A stretch of 64,000 nucleotides of DNA from Ulota crispa (GCA_963920765.1 OY987243.1:25105419-25169418), one strand, 5' to 3'; counted from the first letter of the stretch, positions 11,404 through 23,397 are shown. Notes: generated by a model from the sequence alone, not told the origin. Numbers and translations: made by a program.

Positions 11404-11663
11404 ATTTGATTCACGGGGAGTGCACTCCATGATTTCTTTTGGTACACGTGCGATCAAATGACAGGTTATTTTAATTACCTTGGTCCTAAACTTTTGACAT
11501 GGCTTGGAAATAGATAAGCTTCACTTTATTAGGCTTTGGGTCTTTATAAGTAAAGAAGGGTAGTGTTTATTAATCAATATTACATATTTTTTAGTTCTGC
11601 AATAGGGTTGTCTTCATGGTTATTACTCTTGCAAGTATTTGAAGCAAGATCCAATGCCCTGTG
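11404..11663. repeat. dispersed repeat, left part
   Basis: The segment from CACGGGGAGTGCACTCCAT shares about 200 bp with 44328-44530 in the same orientation (also TGCCTTGGTCCTAAA/TACCTTGGTCCTAAA, TTTTGACATGGCTT). A further shared block (TAATGAACATAGGGTATA) follows at 12963 here and at 44947 there. The copy is interrupted by the TTAA element at 11664-12586. Confidence 0.6.
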
Positions 11664-12586
11664 TTAACCCCTAAAATTCTTTTGTGTTTAGAGGCCCAAA
11701 ACTGCTTCAAAATACTAGTCCCCAAACCAAGGTCAATATCTTCATTGAAACTTATTTTTTAACAAATCCAACCGTAGGATCCTTTGGTTGACTTGCACAA
11801 CTACATTGTCCCAAAATTTTAGAATGAACATCCCCACCAATTGCAAGATTGATGTGCCTAAACTTCAAAATGTAGGTTTTTCTAGTCCTTCCAAAAGATG
11901 AAGCTTTGATATTCAAACTTTTTAGAAAAAAACACATATGTTGTATTTCTTGTGCAATTTTTGAAATATGTCGGAAAATGGGTTGAAAGCATATGTAAAA
12001 AAAATTAACCAAAAAAAATTTGAATTCATTTTTACAAAATTGTAAAGTGAAAGGTATTGATGAATGAATGAAAGATATAACTAATATGCTAATAAGTTTT
12101 GGAAGAATTTGAAAATTGTTAATCCCAATGGTGAGAATGCTCTAATAGACAATCAGTAGCATTCATTTTCATTTTCATTTGAAAATTTTCAAAATTGAGA
12201 GTAAAAAGTAACTTTATATGTTTTTTCTACCCTCTTCCTACCTTCATTGCCCACAAAATTAAACTCCTTGTAACTCTTACCTCATTATTTGGAATTGAGT
12301 GATTCAATTTTTTTTGAGTAGGTATCAATCTATACAATTCTATAAAAAAAATTTAAAAAAATTTAGAATAAATTTTTTGCTGTTCAGTTTGACATTGAAT
12401 TTGAAAAAACCTTATAACTTTTGCAATACTTATCCAAATGACATGAAATAAAGCTTCACATGTAGATTATGATGAGTAGCATCCATCCTAATAATTTCAT
12501 GAAAAATTTCCAAATTATGAAGTCAATAGAGCTTGCCCAAGTTCTCATAAAGCCCAAAGTGGGTTCCTTGGGCCTTTAGGGGTTAA
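11664..12586. mobile_element. TTAA-flanked element, 923 bp
   Basis: It starts TTAACCCCTAAAATTC and ends CCTTTAGGGGTTAA, so the termini are inverse and each is bordered by TTAA. Its interior resembles the elements at 47902-48822 (921 bp) and 52658-53726, including a TGCCCACAAA..TAACT..CTCATT block. It has no transposase frame and is a non-autonomous member of the TTAA family. Confidence 0.75.
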
Positions 12587-13039
12587 GCAGCTTCTTCATG
12601 GTTATTTATGGGCAATTAGAACATGTCATGTGTTGTTCAAGCATGCGGTTTAGAGATACAATATTGGGATAAGATGGGAATTAATAGATGCAAGCTTTAT
12701 TGTTCAAGGGTTAGTTGATGTTATCTTCTTGTGAGGGCACAATTAGTACGTTTAGGTTACTTTTAGCCACATTGCTCAATGGCTAATTGACAAGTGTCGT
12801 AAATGTGTTCATGATGAATCAAGGGAACTATGTGTTTACAAGTGCAAGCCATAAGCCACTCTAAGTGCAGGGTTCAATTTTTGCATGCCTAAACCCTAAC
12901 AATGAATGTCACTAATTTTGCAACTAGTAGATGAATTTCTTCCCATGTCATTATGTATATATAATGAACATAGGGTATAAAATATGAAAATAATTTTTTT
13001 TAAATGAAATATAGGGTATATGAAATGCCTTCAATTTGG

Positions 13040-13412
13040 AAATTTAGGTAAAGATAGCACCTGCCCGCAAACAAACTTCTCATATCTTTCATCTCATCAA
13101 TCAAAATTGAATGATTCAAAGTTCCCCACATATATATAAGTCTAAAGAGGCTATTTTATATTTATATATATATTTTTTAAATCAGTTTTTAAAAAAGTTT
13201 TTGGGTTGCCCACCTTCCCTTGTTTTCCATGTTTTCATTTTTAACTTCTTCAATAAATGTCGGAATGAATGTTGGAATGAAGAAAAAATTAGAAGCCCAC
13301 AGAGATCTTTGACTTCTTCAACTTTTATAAAATTTCAAAAAATCATACAAAGTAATTCAATTGTAAGTACATGCCCAAAATCCCAACTGTCCCCCCAAGG
13401 GGACAGTTGATC
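13040..13412. mobile_element. decayed right half of a TTAA-family element
   Basis: The segment from TGCCCGCAAACAAACTTCTC to the end (CCAAGGGGACAGTTGATC, TTTTAAGGGTAA) follows the right half of 47902-48822 closely. The left half is not recognisable and the terminal TTAA is degenerate, so this is a truncated relic. Confidence 0.6.
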
Positions 13413-14045
13413 TTTTAAGGGTAAAGACATGGTCAAAATAAGATATGTCTACCTTATGAGTTAAGCAAATTTTTGTTCTAGATTTTTCTACATATGCTTT
13501 TGGAGCATCTTTGCATTAATCAAACTTTAAATCTATATAAATATTTTAATAAGAGTCGGAAAGATATGAATCAGAGTAGATTAGAAGTGATTCCTGCATG
13601 CCATTCAACACAAAAAATGATTCTTTTTTTACTGTAGTTATGCAATCTCTTTCGGGGATTTAGGTCAAGGACAATTTATGGATGTCCTACTTTCAATAGT
13701 TAAAATTTCAAAAATTTGATGTTTAGAGAAAAGCCAATAGCTACACAGGGTAAACGTGGTAGGAAAAGTAAACAGGAAAAGACCTGAGTTGTATTAAGGG
13801 CCATTCGCACTTGGCTCTTGTAAACGGGGGTGTTAAACCGTAAGAGTGCTGTTTTACTTCCTGAAATTGAGGTTGAGGTCCAGGATACCCGGAAAGGGGG
13901 TTCAGAAAAATTAGGACTTCAGTAAGTCTTGCTTGTTCACACATACGGGTATGAGGTGACGTGAAATGTCCCGTCATCCCTGCCAGGTAGGCGGTAATCA
14001 TGAAAGTGCAAAGGGGTTCACACATCAAGTTACGGTTTTACATAA
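13413..14045. other. intergenic, nothing recognised
   Basis: No coding exon or complete repeat is seen. A plus-strand frame starting at 13966 and a minus-strand frame at 13741-14028 overlap and have no support. Confidence 0.4.
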
Positions 14046-14598
14046 GGAAATTGATATATGTACCATCCCTTTTCAACTATTCTATCACACTTACTATATA
14101 ATAGTATACAGGCATACGCTTTGTTTTGAATTGGACATGTATGGATAATGCAACATTCAATTTTATGAAAATTGATATCCCAATTCAATTGGTCTAGAAC
14201 CTAACTTTAATGTACTCTACAAAAAATTTATTTCAGAACTAGTCTAGAACCTAATCCTCATGCACCCTCACTTTGGTGAGACCAAATATACCAATTGCTT
14301 TCATCAAAATACTACTCTTTAATACCTTGCTAGGGAGCACTTGGCATTTTATTGATTTTCTATCACATGACTAGAGGGCGTTTGGTGTTTTATATTTAGG
14401 GCATGACTTATTGTTTCAACTTTCACCAAAAAGTTATAGAACATTTTGAAAAGACATGGTTGGAGAGCACTTGGTGTTCTATATCTTGCACGTCCTGTGT
14501 TGCTTCAACTTACAACAAAAAATTCTAGAAGGTTCTAGAAAAGGACACACAAAGAGAAATCCACCCACTTAGTAGTATAGATGGCCAATATTTACAAC

Positions 14599-15285
14599 AT
14601 TAAAGTAGGTGTGTACCATAGGCAAAACATCATTAATTTGAAAATATAATTTGACATGAAAGTTGTAACTTCAATTTTGATTTTCTACTCCCAATCTTGC
14701 TCATGGTATCAATTAAAAATTTTCAAATCAAACTAAATATAATTTAGAATTTTAATTGATACCATGAGCAAGATTTGGAGCTAAAAAACAAAATTCAAAT
14801 AGCAACTTTTATGTCAAATAATATTTGCAAATTAATGATGTTTTGCCCATGATCCACACCTACTTTCGGGAATTGATATGTGCACACCGGGGGTTGATAT
14901 ATGCACACCCTCCTAGGAGGTAAATTATAGATTTTTACCATTAAAAAGTTTAATTTTAGAATTTAGAATTCAAATTGGATTTAGAGACTATGATTTAGTC
15001 TTAAATCATAAAAAAGGTTGCAACTAAAGAACACACAATGAAAAGCTTTTCTTCTTTTACAAACAAAAGTAAAAATAACACTTTTTCTCCTAGCTAAACT
15101 TTTTCATTGGGTGTTATTGAATTGCAACTTTTTTATGGTTCTAGACTAAATCATGGTCTCTAAGTCCAAATCTAAATTCAAATTTCTCATATTCAACATT
15201 TTGATGGTAAAAATTTGTAATTTACTTCCAGGAGGGTGTGCAAATATCAACCCCAGTGTGCACATATCAATTCCCCTACTTTAAT
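14599..15285. mobile_element. foldback element ATTAAAGTAGGTGTG, interrupted
   Basis: Arms starting ATTAAAGTAGGTGTG and ending CACACCTACTTT pair over more than 100 bases each (for example GGCAAAACATCATTAATTTG with its inverse). The last bases of the right arm have been displaced to 15276-15285 (CTACTTTAAT) by the inserted element at 14868-15275. Confidence 0.65.
14868..15275. mobile_element. Mutator-like foldback, inner insertion
   Basis: It starts GGGAATTGATATGTGCACA and ends TGTGCACATATCAATTCCC. Its interior matches 3771-4198, including the block around TTTTTACCAT and the terms CATTGGGTGTT. The repeated CTACTTT on both sides (14860-14866 and 15276-15282) is the remnant of its target duplication and proves it entered the foldback after that element was in place. 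Confidence 0.75.
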
Positions 15286-15354
15286 ACTGTAAATAGTAGC
15301 CATGTATAGTATGGTAGAGTAGTCAAAAAATAGGTGGTACATATATCAATTCCC

Positions 15355-16377
15355 TTTACAAAAACTTACCTTCATGCTGAAGTCTTGTTGCCTCTCCCCT
15401 TTTTTGTTGAACTCTACTTTGTTTTGAGAACGCTCTTTTGTACTTGAGGTTCAAACCTGGCATTACTAAATAACGCCATTAACCTCTTGACAATCTCTCA
15501 AATCTATGTTTTGGATAGAATAGTTTGTTACAAAATTTTGACAAAAACTCCGAAATTTTTTGGAGCCTTATCTCTTGCTGAGGCTAACAATTGCTCTTAC
15601 ATCGCGGGTACCAAGGCTGTCACTTAGGCTCGGGGTCAAAAACTCTGCCTAGTGTGAACACCTGCCTTACAATACACGTATATATAAAAAGTCAAAACAC
15701 GTGAAGAAAAAGCCAATACCGGGTTAATGATGAGTTATTCAATGAGACCTCAAGTTGGCCGACGGAAAAATAGAACAACTCGTGGATTCCTCTTTATTCA
15801 AATATTTTTATGTACGTGGTTCAGAGTCCACGGACATAGGGCTTCTTTACATTAAGAGAATGCATGGTAACTTGGGGTCATTTAACCCTTAAAGGACTGG
15901 CCTACAACTATGGATTTTTTATGGAATTACAATCTTTTTTCAGAAGTTATTTTGGTTATTTTGGCAATGTAATTACAATCAAAATTCAAAATTTTACAAT
16001 TCTAGTAGAAGAGGATATGTACAAACTACATGTATAGGAAATGTTCATATATTTTGATGAAAATTTGAAATTATTGTAAATTTTGAAACAAATGTTAAAG
16101 AAATTCATATCAATTACAAAATGTATTTAATTATGCCAATTTTTTTACCATGAAGAGTGAATCACAATATAGATCATCATGGTGGAATCTTTCTTCCCAT
16201 GTTAGTAAAATTAAAAAAAGTAACCATCCCATGGTAATAGATGTTCAACTTGTGATCGAGCTTGTGATAATAATATAGTTTTGAAAACTTAATTATTTCA
16301 AAAATTTAAGTAAAAGAAGAAATTAGATTTGTTAAAATTTCTATTGCTAATTATGCTCAAACTTAGAACATATCATC
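15355..16377. other. intergenic with a solo TTAA-type end
   Basis: No exon is recognised. At 15882 the phrase TTAACCCTTAAAGGACTGGC has the form of a left end of the TTAA family, but no matching right end was found before 16378, so it is either truncated or its partner has been separated by other insertions. Confidence 0.4.
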
Positions 16378-16923
16378 TTAACCCCTAAACGCCCGAGGGG
16401 GTAAAGGCAAAACATAAATGCATTAAAAAAAAAATACTCTTGTAACTTTAATGAAGTTTGTTTCAAAAGAGAAAATAAGAATCATGACGTTTAGCAATTA
16501 TTCATAGCGTCAAATATCCAAAAAAGCTTTGTACTCTAATTTAATGAATTTAGAAGCACTTACCATTTAATATTCACCAAAATTACAAATTTTACTCATA
16601 GATTTCAAATTTTGGTTTGATTGGTAAAAATAGACATTCTATCCTAAACTTCAAAAATGCTATCTTTTGAAAGGAGGGAACATCATTAGTTTTCCAAAAT
16701 AGTAAATTCTACAGCACTAGCAAATATTGAAGTGTTTGTTTTTTAAAATTCTCCTTGGAGGAGTTTAACTTGGATTGACATGATTCAAGTTAAGTTGGAA
16801 AGTGAATTTGATTTTCTATTATAGGAAAAAAGTGTTTTTTTGAATAAAGTTTTTTTTGTCTTGGGTAGCCCGCAAAAAATGGGCAGCGACCAGAAAATGG
16901 TTGCTTGAGCGCTTAGGGGTTAA
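16378..16923. mobile_element. TTAA-flanked element, 546 bp
   Basis: It begins TTAACCCCTAAACGCCCGAG and ends GAGCGCTTAGGGGTTAA with TTAA at both borders. It is homologous, in inverse orientation, to 22554-23101: both contain the GGGCAGCGACCAGAAAATGG-like segment at one end and the GGGGGTAAGGGC-like segment at the other. No coding capacity is seen. Confidence 0.85.
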
Positions 16924-18107
16924 GAGCCCACACTAAGTTTGGTTAAAGGACCTCAAAACTTAAAGTACACTATAGAATGGTGCATCTTTACTACTTAATT
17001 GGCAAGTGGGACCCTTATGTGAACACCATGCATGCAAAAACTATCCGCATACGTACATGTACTAGAGTGCATTATCTATGTCCCAACAAAATCTCAGATC
17101 ATAAACAATGTTATCCCACTATGCATAGTAACATTTAGTCATCTAAAAGACATAAATTGGTCTCAACAACGTTTAATTAAAGGTTAAATCAGAATTTAGG
17201 CCCAAAGGGTCTCTAAAATGGCCCTAAGCATCCATCATAATATGAGTATAATGGGGTCCAATTTTCTTATGTAAAGGCCTTAAGGCCAAAAAGTTGAGAA
17301 AAGTAGTGAAAATTTTGAAATTTTCAAGAGAAAAATGATAAAAATAGAAACCAACTAGAGATGTTGATGTGTTTTTTGCATCTATGGTGTTGACTACCTC
17401 AAAAATATTATTTCATATTCAAATAAATTTATATTTCTATCTATATTATAAAGTTTGGTGTGTCTATCACATTATTTAAGTGTCTCACAATAAAATGTCT
17501 CATGATACAATGTTGTGTCATGACATAATTCTCTATTTTTATTACAAGTTCTAAGGTTAGGAAAAAGCACTCAAAGGGAGGGTGAAAAGTCCTTGGAATT
17601 TTGAAAAGTCACTCACTGGAACTTGAAAAGTCACTCATTGGAATTGTGAAAAGTCATTAGATTTTTCAAATTCAATGTTTTAAAATATTACAAGATTAAA
17701 ACTCTATAGCATTGGGAGAGAAGGGGGAGGGAGAGGAAAAGGTAGGGAAAGGGTGAATAAAAACTCACATAGAAAAGTCATATGATATTAGTTTTAAGAA
17801 ATTTGAAAATGGCCTTGACACCAAGAATTGGTCTCTCATTTTTGGAACACCCAACTTTTGAAGATGAAGGCATGTCAAAATTTTTTTTTAACTCTTTAAA
17901 TATGTTTTGAAAATTTAACCTTGACTCTTAGTGTAAAAGCCTTGAGGACATTTTTAGATAATGAACTAATTAAAAACTAACATTGAAAGTGTCAAACACT
18001 ATAAACCAACCTTGACTTGTAGTTTAAAGGCACCCTTGATAAGTATTGAACATGCTCAAATCTTTACCTGGTACAGTATAAGGCTATGTTGTTTGCAGTT
18101 ATATTTC
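16924..18107. other. intergenic, nothing recognised
   Basis: AT-rich with some direct repetition of short phrases (GAAAAGTCACTCA near 17600). No exon, RNA gene or complete element was found. Confidence 0.4.
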
Positions 18108-18625
18108 TTAACCCCTCACTGCCCAAGGGGACCAAAACTGTCCACCATGCTTTTTAATTTGAAATTTTGTGACTTTTCTTAAAGATTGATTGTAGTGGTT
18201 ACTTTTTTAAATTATTCTTATTGAAATCTTGTTTTAGTATCAAAAGTTTGATTTTGAAAATGAATGACTATGATTTGTCTATCCAAGATTTTGTGCAAGG
18301 GTGTCCATTGCAAATCCTCACTTTCTAGTGTTGAGAGCTCTTGGAAATGAGCCTCAAGTACACTAGAACTTGGAGAAATAATCACATTAAAAACTTAATA
18401 TAAAAAGATGTAGAGTAGATTTTAAGAAACCGTAAATTGATTCAGGTTACACATGTTGTACTTTACATACTCATATTTTTTTGATATCCTCAAGTATAAC
18501 TTTGAGATGTGAAAAGAGGATTGAAAGACTTCAAATCACTTTTATAGTTTTAACACCCTCTTGATCAAATGTTATAATTTTTCAATCCATGAGTGATATT
18601 GTCGTGTTTTCTTTTCCTATGTGAT
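18108..18625. mobile_element. TTAA-family element, right end lost
   Basis: The left end is TTAACCCCTCACTGCCCAAG. The body matches the reverse complement of 21206-21856 (for example AGTGTTGAGAGCTC against its counterpart, and the CATGAGTGATATTGT segment). The match stops near 18625 and the right TTAA end is missing, so this is a truncated copy. Confidence 0.65.
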
Positions 18626-19177
18626 CTTTAACATATCTAGTTTGAATTTGCACGGCTACAATTTTTTAAAAAATGTTGCCATTCTGTTCATGCAAGAGCA
18701 CATTCTGAGATACGGGGAACGTCTGTCGGCGGTGAGGTGTTAAAACGCGTCAGTTTTTTTTTATAAATGAGATGTTTTGCTTTGTTGTGCTTTTTTGTTA
18801 TGAATACGGGGCGTTTTTGGTGTGGTCGGAAAGATGAGGGCGAATATTTCACAATTTTGTACGTGTAGGAAATAAAGATATTAGTATGAAGTGTTTGTTA
18901 GTGACTTCATAAAAACACAAAAAAAATCACGAGTCACAAAATTAAAAGTAACAATATTGATAATAAAAATATCTGATGACTGAATTCAGTAACATCATGC
19001 TTTTGCATTAGCATCCTACCAATGAATATTTATTGGAACTGACCTCAAAAATTGAATGCACACTTTGAAGCTTCAAATCATTTGGAGTATATGACGTGGG
19101 GAGATACTGGATTCCAAAACTTTTGAGTCCTTTAAAAAATAGAAAATATATTCTGAAAACATGTAATTTGGTACGGG
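18626..19177. other. intergenic, nothing recognised
   Basis: No exon or repeat boundary is recognised, apart from a small GC-richer patch near 18710-18740. Confidence 0.35.
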
Positions 19178-19409
19178 TTAACCCGTAAATGACCATATGG
19201 CATAGTATGTACATTGCCATAGAATTGTCATTTGTTACCAACAAGAAATTGTAATTTGAGATCTCAAATAGTTCATTAGAATTTGATTGATCTATTTTTC
19301 AACTTCTTTGTTGACCTGAAATGTAGTAAAGATGTGAATCCATTCCAAATACAAGAAAAGTATTTTGTATTGTACTAGTCGCAGTGGCACGCTCAGACAT
19401 TTAAGGATT
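19178..19409. mobile_element. short TTAA-family element
   Basis: The left end is TTAACCCGTAAATGACCATA and the right end ACATTTAAGGATTG is a degenerate inverse. The 232-bp sequence is shared, expanded by insertions, with 19895-22477 and, as a fragment in inverse orientation, with 49220-49390. Confidence 0.55.
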
Positions 19410-19894
19410 GAGGTGTTAGGGCAATATTCTATACTGATTTATTCACTCTTGTTTGCAAAAAGAAACTCTTCAACATAAAACAACCTTAAGAATTTGATGT
19501 AGAAACTAATAGCTAGCAATTTTTTCCAAAATCTTCCAGAAAAGTTTATTTGTAAATTTGATTAAAATAATAGTAGTATCCCCGTATAGCATGGGCAAAA
19601 CTCTATATCATAAACAAAAAGTCTTAAAAATTGTCCAATAATCCCAATAGTACAAACTTGCCTATTCTGTCCCTTGTGGGAACTTGGTTCTTTAGGGGTT
19701 GACAAGAATAAATGAGAAATTTAAACTATAATATATTCAAAAAAATTAAACCTTTCTTTTGAGCTTTCTTTTGATATTTTTCTTCCATGTACAACTTTAC
19801 ATTGCCACAGTATCACAAGAAACCACATAATTATCTCTATTTCATCTATATTTGAGTTTTTATTGCAAACACAAAGAATTTAGAGTTTGAATAC
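19410..19894. other. intergenic with a solo TTAA-type right end
   Basis: At 19683-19702 the phrase CTTGGTTCTTTAGGGGTTGA resembles a TTAA-family right end with its last bases mutated. The left partner is not identified. No gene is seen. Confidence 0.35.
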
Positions 19895-20075
19895 CTTTAA
19901 AGGACCAAGCTACTATAATATGTAGTATGTACATTGCTGTATAACTGGCATTTGCTATCGACAAAAAGTTTTAATTTGGGATCTTGACTACCTCACTAGA
20001 ACAGTATTGATCTTTATTCTAACTTCTTTGTTGATCTCAAATGTAATAAAGGTGTGGATGCACTCCAAGTACACT

Positions 20076-20891
20076 GGGGGGACAAAAAGATTGGGAGATT
20101 TTCTTAGAGAAATCACTTAGAGGGTCCATTAAATACTACATGTGCTAAGATTTTGGACCCCCTATCCTATGTTCTAAAACTTAAATAAAAGGAAAAGAAT
20201 AAATTATGAGTAAATTCTTCTACTTTGAAAATTTATGTTTTGAATTGTTGATATTTTTATTTGCTAATTATAATTAGTTACAAATTTTTGAAGTAAAATG
20301 ATACATTGCATAATTGAAAATAACTTTCACACCCCTAACTTATATAAGAAAAAATTGTTTTAAAAATACACAAAAAATTCTCAAAAATGAGGTTCTATTG
20401 AAATTTTAGATTTCTTGAATATTGATGCAATGGTCATCTAAATGTGTTCTCTATAAATATTTGAGTTGAAAAACATGCCATTTTAGTTCATTTTTCAACT
20501 TTCTCTAAAAATCATTTAATATATTATTTGGATTGAAGAATTTGGTAATAAAATCTTGAACTCTTGACTAAACCATGCTCGAAATAATAGGTTGAAATCA
20601 CTGTTCATTCAAAAATAAATAAAAGGACAAAAAATCACTTAACTCACGTGGTTAATTATAGATACACTAAGTGATCTCCCTGAGGAGATTTTAACCCAAT
20701 AATCAATTCTAGTGATCCCAAGTATGACTTTTAGTAGGTAAAAACACTACTAAAAAGCTAAAATGTTCAAACTTAACATTGCTAAGATTACAAGTTTTTC
20801 AGTTGCATAAAAAATTTAATAGCCATCCTACAAAATTTAGCCAATCCAAAGATTGCTGCCCAATTCTCCATTTCCCAATCTTTTTGTCCCC
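20076..20891. mobile_element. element with GGGGACAAAAAGATTGGGA ends
   Basis: The left terminus GGGGACAAAAAGATTGGGA (preceded by two further G) and its perfect inverse at the right end bound 816 bp. CACT stands close to both borders (20072-20075 and 20893-20896) and may be the target duplication. The superfamily is not recognised and no transposase is present. Confidence 0.6.
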
Positions 20892-20897
20892 GCACTA

Positions 20898-22425
20898 TAG
20901 AGTACCATCTCAAAAGTTTTTGTCACCTTGTTCTTGCGATTAAACAATTTTGCATCATACTAAACATGATTAGTATTTTATTGATTTGAATCACATTAAC
21001 TTGATTCTTATGTTATCCCAATCAAGCATACCAAATTTGGATTCCTAAAATACAAAACTCCATTTTTGGTGAGTTATTTTGTTCCAAATTCAAGGTTTTA
21101 CAATAAAATTGATTGAAAAACATTGATGATGAATTTTTGAGATTTGATTGCATGAGTATGTGGGAGACATCCATATGCACATCTTCCATGCTAAAAAAGA
21201 CCCCCTTAACCCCTAAATGCCCAAGGCCTATTTGAGCTTCTTGGAATGTTCATGAAACTCAACAATCAATTAACTTTTTCATAAATTTTATCATGGTTTT
21301 TTCAATTGTAACCATACAAATTTAAACTAAACATGTTCAAGATTACATGGGAAAAGAGAACACAATAATATCACTCATGGTTGGAAAGATTATAATGTTT
21401 GAACATGAGGGTGTTAAAATTGCAAAATTAACTTGAAGTCTTTTAATCCTCATTTCACATGTCAAATCTAAGAAGTTGGTCACCAAAAAATTTGAGGTTT
21501 AAGATCATTACATGTCTAACTTTAATCAATTTACGGTTTTATAAATCTACTCCTAGATTTTTTAAAATGGACTTCTAATGTGGATTTTTTTCCAAAATCT
21601 AATGTATTTGAGGCTCATTTTCAAGAACTTACAACACTAGAAAACTCAAGATTGCATTGGACACCCTTGTATAAAAGCTTGAGTAGAAAAATCATCAACT
21701 TTCATTTTCAAAATCAGATTTTTGATGTTGAAAATAGACTTCAAAACAAACATACATTGAAAAAAAAATATTGAAAAGAAAATTTTGATAAGGTTTTATT
21801 CATCTTCAAAATTTTGTAATGACCCAAATATGGTCGCTTGGGCATTTAGGGGTTAAGTGACAAAAAAATCATCTAATTTTTTTTCAATGTCACTTGTAAT
21901 ATGCCCAGATTTTGAAAAATAGATATTTCTTTGATACAATCAAATTTTATTATTTGATTTGTACATTGTGAAAAAATTTGTACAGTTAAACATGATGTTA
22001 CATTTCCTTGGTGAAAAGCTAGCTAAAAAATAAAAATATATATTCTACAAAATTTGAACATATCACAAGTCACATTGAAAAAAAATTAGATAAATTTTTT
22101 GTCACTTAAGGGGGCCTTTTTGAGCATGAAAGATGTGCATATGAATGTCTCCCACACACTCATGCAATCAAATCTCAAAAATTCATCACCAGTGTTTTGC
22201 AATCAATTTTCTTGTAAAACTATGAATTTAGAACAATACAAATCACCAAAAATGGAATTTTGATTTTTAGGAATCCTAATATGGTATGCTTGATTGGGAT
22301 CACATAAGAATAAGTTAACATGATTCAAATCAACAAAACACTGATTGTATTTTGTATGATGCAAAGTTGTTTGATCTTGAGAACAAGGTGACAAAAACTT
22401 ATAAGAGAGTACTTTACAAGAAAAA
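20898..22425. repeat. large inverted repeat (foldback), left arm occupied, right arm empty
   Basis: The left arm (20898-21205 continuing at 21857-21903) is the inverse of the right arm (22057-22425), with matching segments such as GTTTTTGTCACCTTGTTCT, GATTTGATTGCATGAGT and TGTCACTTAAGGGGG. The left arm is interrupted at a TTAA by the element at 21206-21856; the right arm is not. The arms flank about 150 bp of unique centre. Confidence 0.85.
21206..21856. mobile_element. TTAA-flanked element with in-window empty site, 651 bp
   Basis: It begins TTAACCCCTAAATGCCCAAG and ends CTTGGGCATTTAGGGGTTAA, a 20-base perfect terminal inverse including TTAA. It sits within the left arm of the 20898-22425 foldback. 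The right arm has GTCACTTAAGGGGG at 22101-22114 with a single TTAA, so removal of the element plus one TTAA restores the arm exactly. No transposase is encoded. Confidence 0.92.
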
Positions 22426-22553
22426 TACCCTGTATTGTACTAGCCGCAAAGGATTGCTTGGTCCTTCAAGGGTTATTGGTCAGTTATGATAGCTACTAAT
22501 GATCAACCAACAAAAAGAAAAACCAAAATCAAAAGGACAGTTAGTGACCTATT

Positions 22554-23101
22554 GTAACCCCTAAGCGCCCAATTGACCATTTTCTGGTTGATGCCCATTT
22601 TTTTCGGGTTGCCTAAGACAAAAAAAACTTTTTTCAAAAAAACACTTTTTTATTGTTATAGAAAATCAAGTCTACTTTTCAACTTAACTTGCATCATGTC
22701 AATCCAAGTTAAACTCCACCAAGAAGAAATTTTCAAAGACAAACACTTCAATAGTTGCTAGTGTTGTAATTTTTACTATTTTGGGAAACTAATGATGTTC
22801 TCTCCTTTCAAAAAATTGCATTTTTGAAGTTTAGGATAGAATGTATATAGTTAACCAATCATACCAAAATTTAAAATTTATGAGTAAAATTTGTAATTTT
22901 GGTGAATATTAAATAATAAATGTTTCTAAATTCATTACATAAAAATTCAAAACTTTATTTGAGTGTTTGACCATATAGATAATTACTAAACATTATGATT
23001 CTTGTTTTCTATTTTGAAGCAAACTTCATCAAACTTAGAAAAGTACCATTTTATAACACATCTATGTTTTGCCCTTACCCCCTTGGGCCTTGAGGGGTTA
23101 A
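22554..23101. mobile_element. TTAA-family element, 548 bp, inverse copy of 16378-16923
   Basis: It starts GTAACCCCTAAGCGCCC (left TTAA mutated to GTAA) and ends GCCTTGAGGGGTTAA. Length and content match 16378-16923 in the opposite orientation. Confidence 0.8.
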
Positions 23102-23397
23102 AGCATTTTAACAAATAATCCAATGATCCTAAATGAGAGGAGCGGGACCCTTCTCTACCGAATCCCCAGTTCCAAGACCCCGGAGCACTTGCATCCAACT
23201 CTGCCTGGATTCTTCTCGAAACACATGTCCCCTGCAGAAGAAGAACTGATCTGAGAGAGACCTCCTCGCAAAACCAACCGCAGTAAGAGTCGCAGCGTCA
23301 CCGAATCCTCACAACATATAATCATTTTGTAAGATCTCGCTGGCTCATCTGTGTGCCGTGTTGACATTTTCTCATGTTCCGCTCATTTTTCTCTACC

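Larger units (their letters stand above)
14046..15354. mobile_element. outer Mutator-like element of a nested set
   Basis: The left end GGAAATTGATATATGTACCA and the right end TGGTACATATATCAATTCCC are inverse and related to the ends of 3771-4198. It is flanked by TTTACATAA (14037-14045) and TTTACAAAA (15355-15363), an 8-of-9 match, consistent with a 9-bp duplication. Inside it sits the foldback at 14599-15285, which is itself split by another copy of this family at 14868-15275. Confidence 0.7.
19895..22477. mobile_element. TTAA-family element expanded by nested insertions
   Basis: Its left part (TTTAAAGGACCAAGC to about 20075) and right part (about 22426 to TTGGTCCTTCAAGGGTTATT) correspond to the two halves of the short element at 19178-19409 (shared ACTTCTTTGTTGA, TGTATTGTACTAG). 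Between the halves lie a GGGGACAAAAAG-ended element, a large foldback and a second TTAA element. Termini have decayed from TTAA. Confidence 0.55.

Noticed and set aside
15430..15470. GGTTCAAACC considered as a tRNA T-arm
   Set aside because: No acceptor stem, D-arm or anticodon arm can be formed around it.
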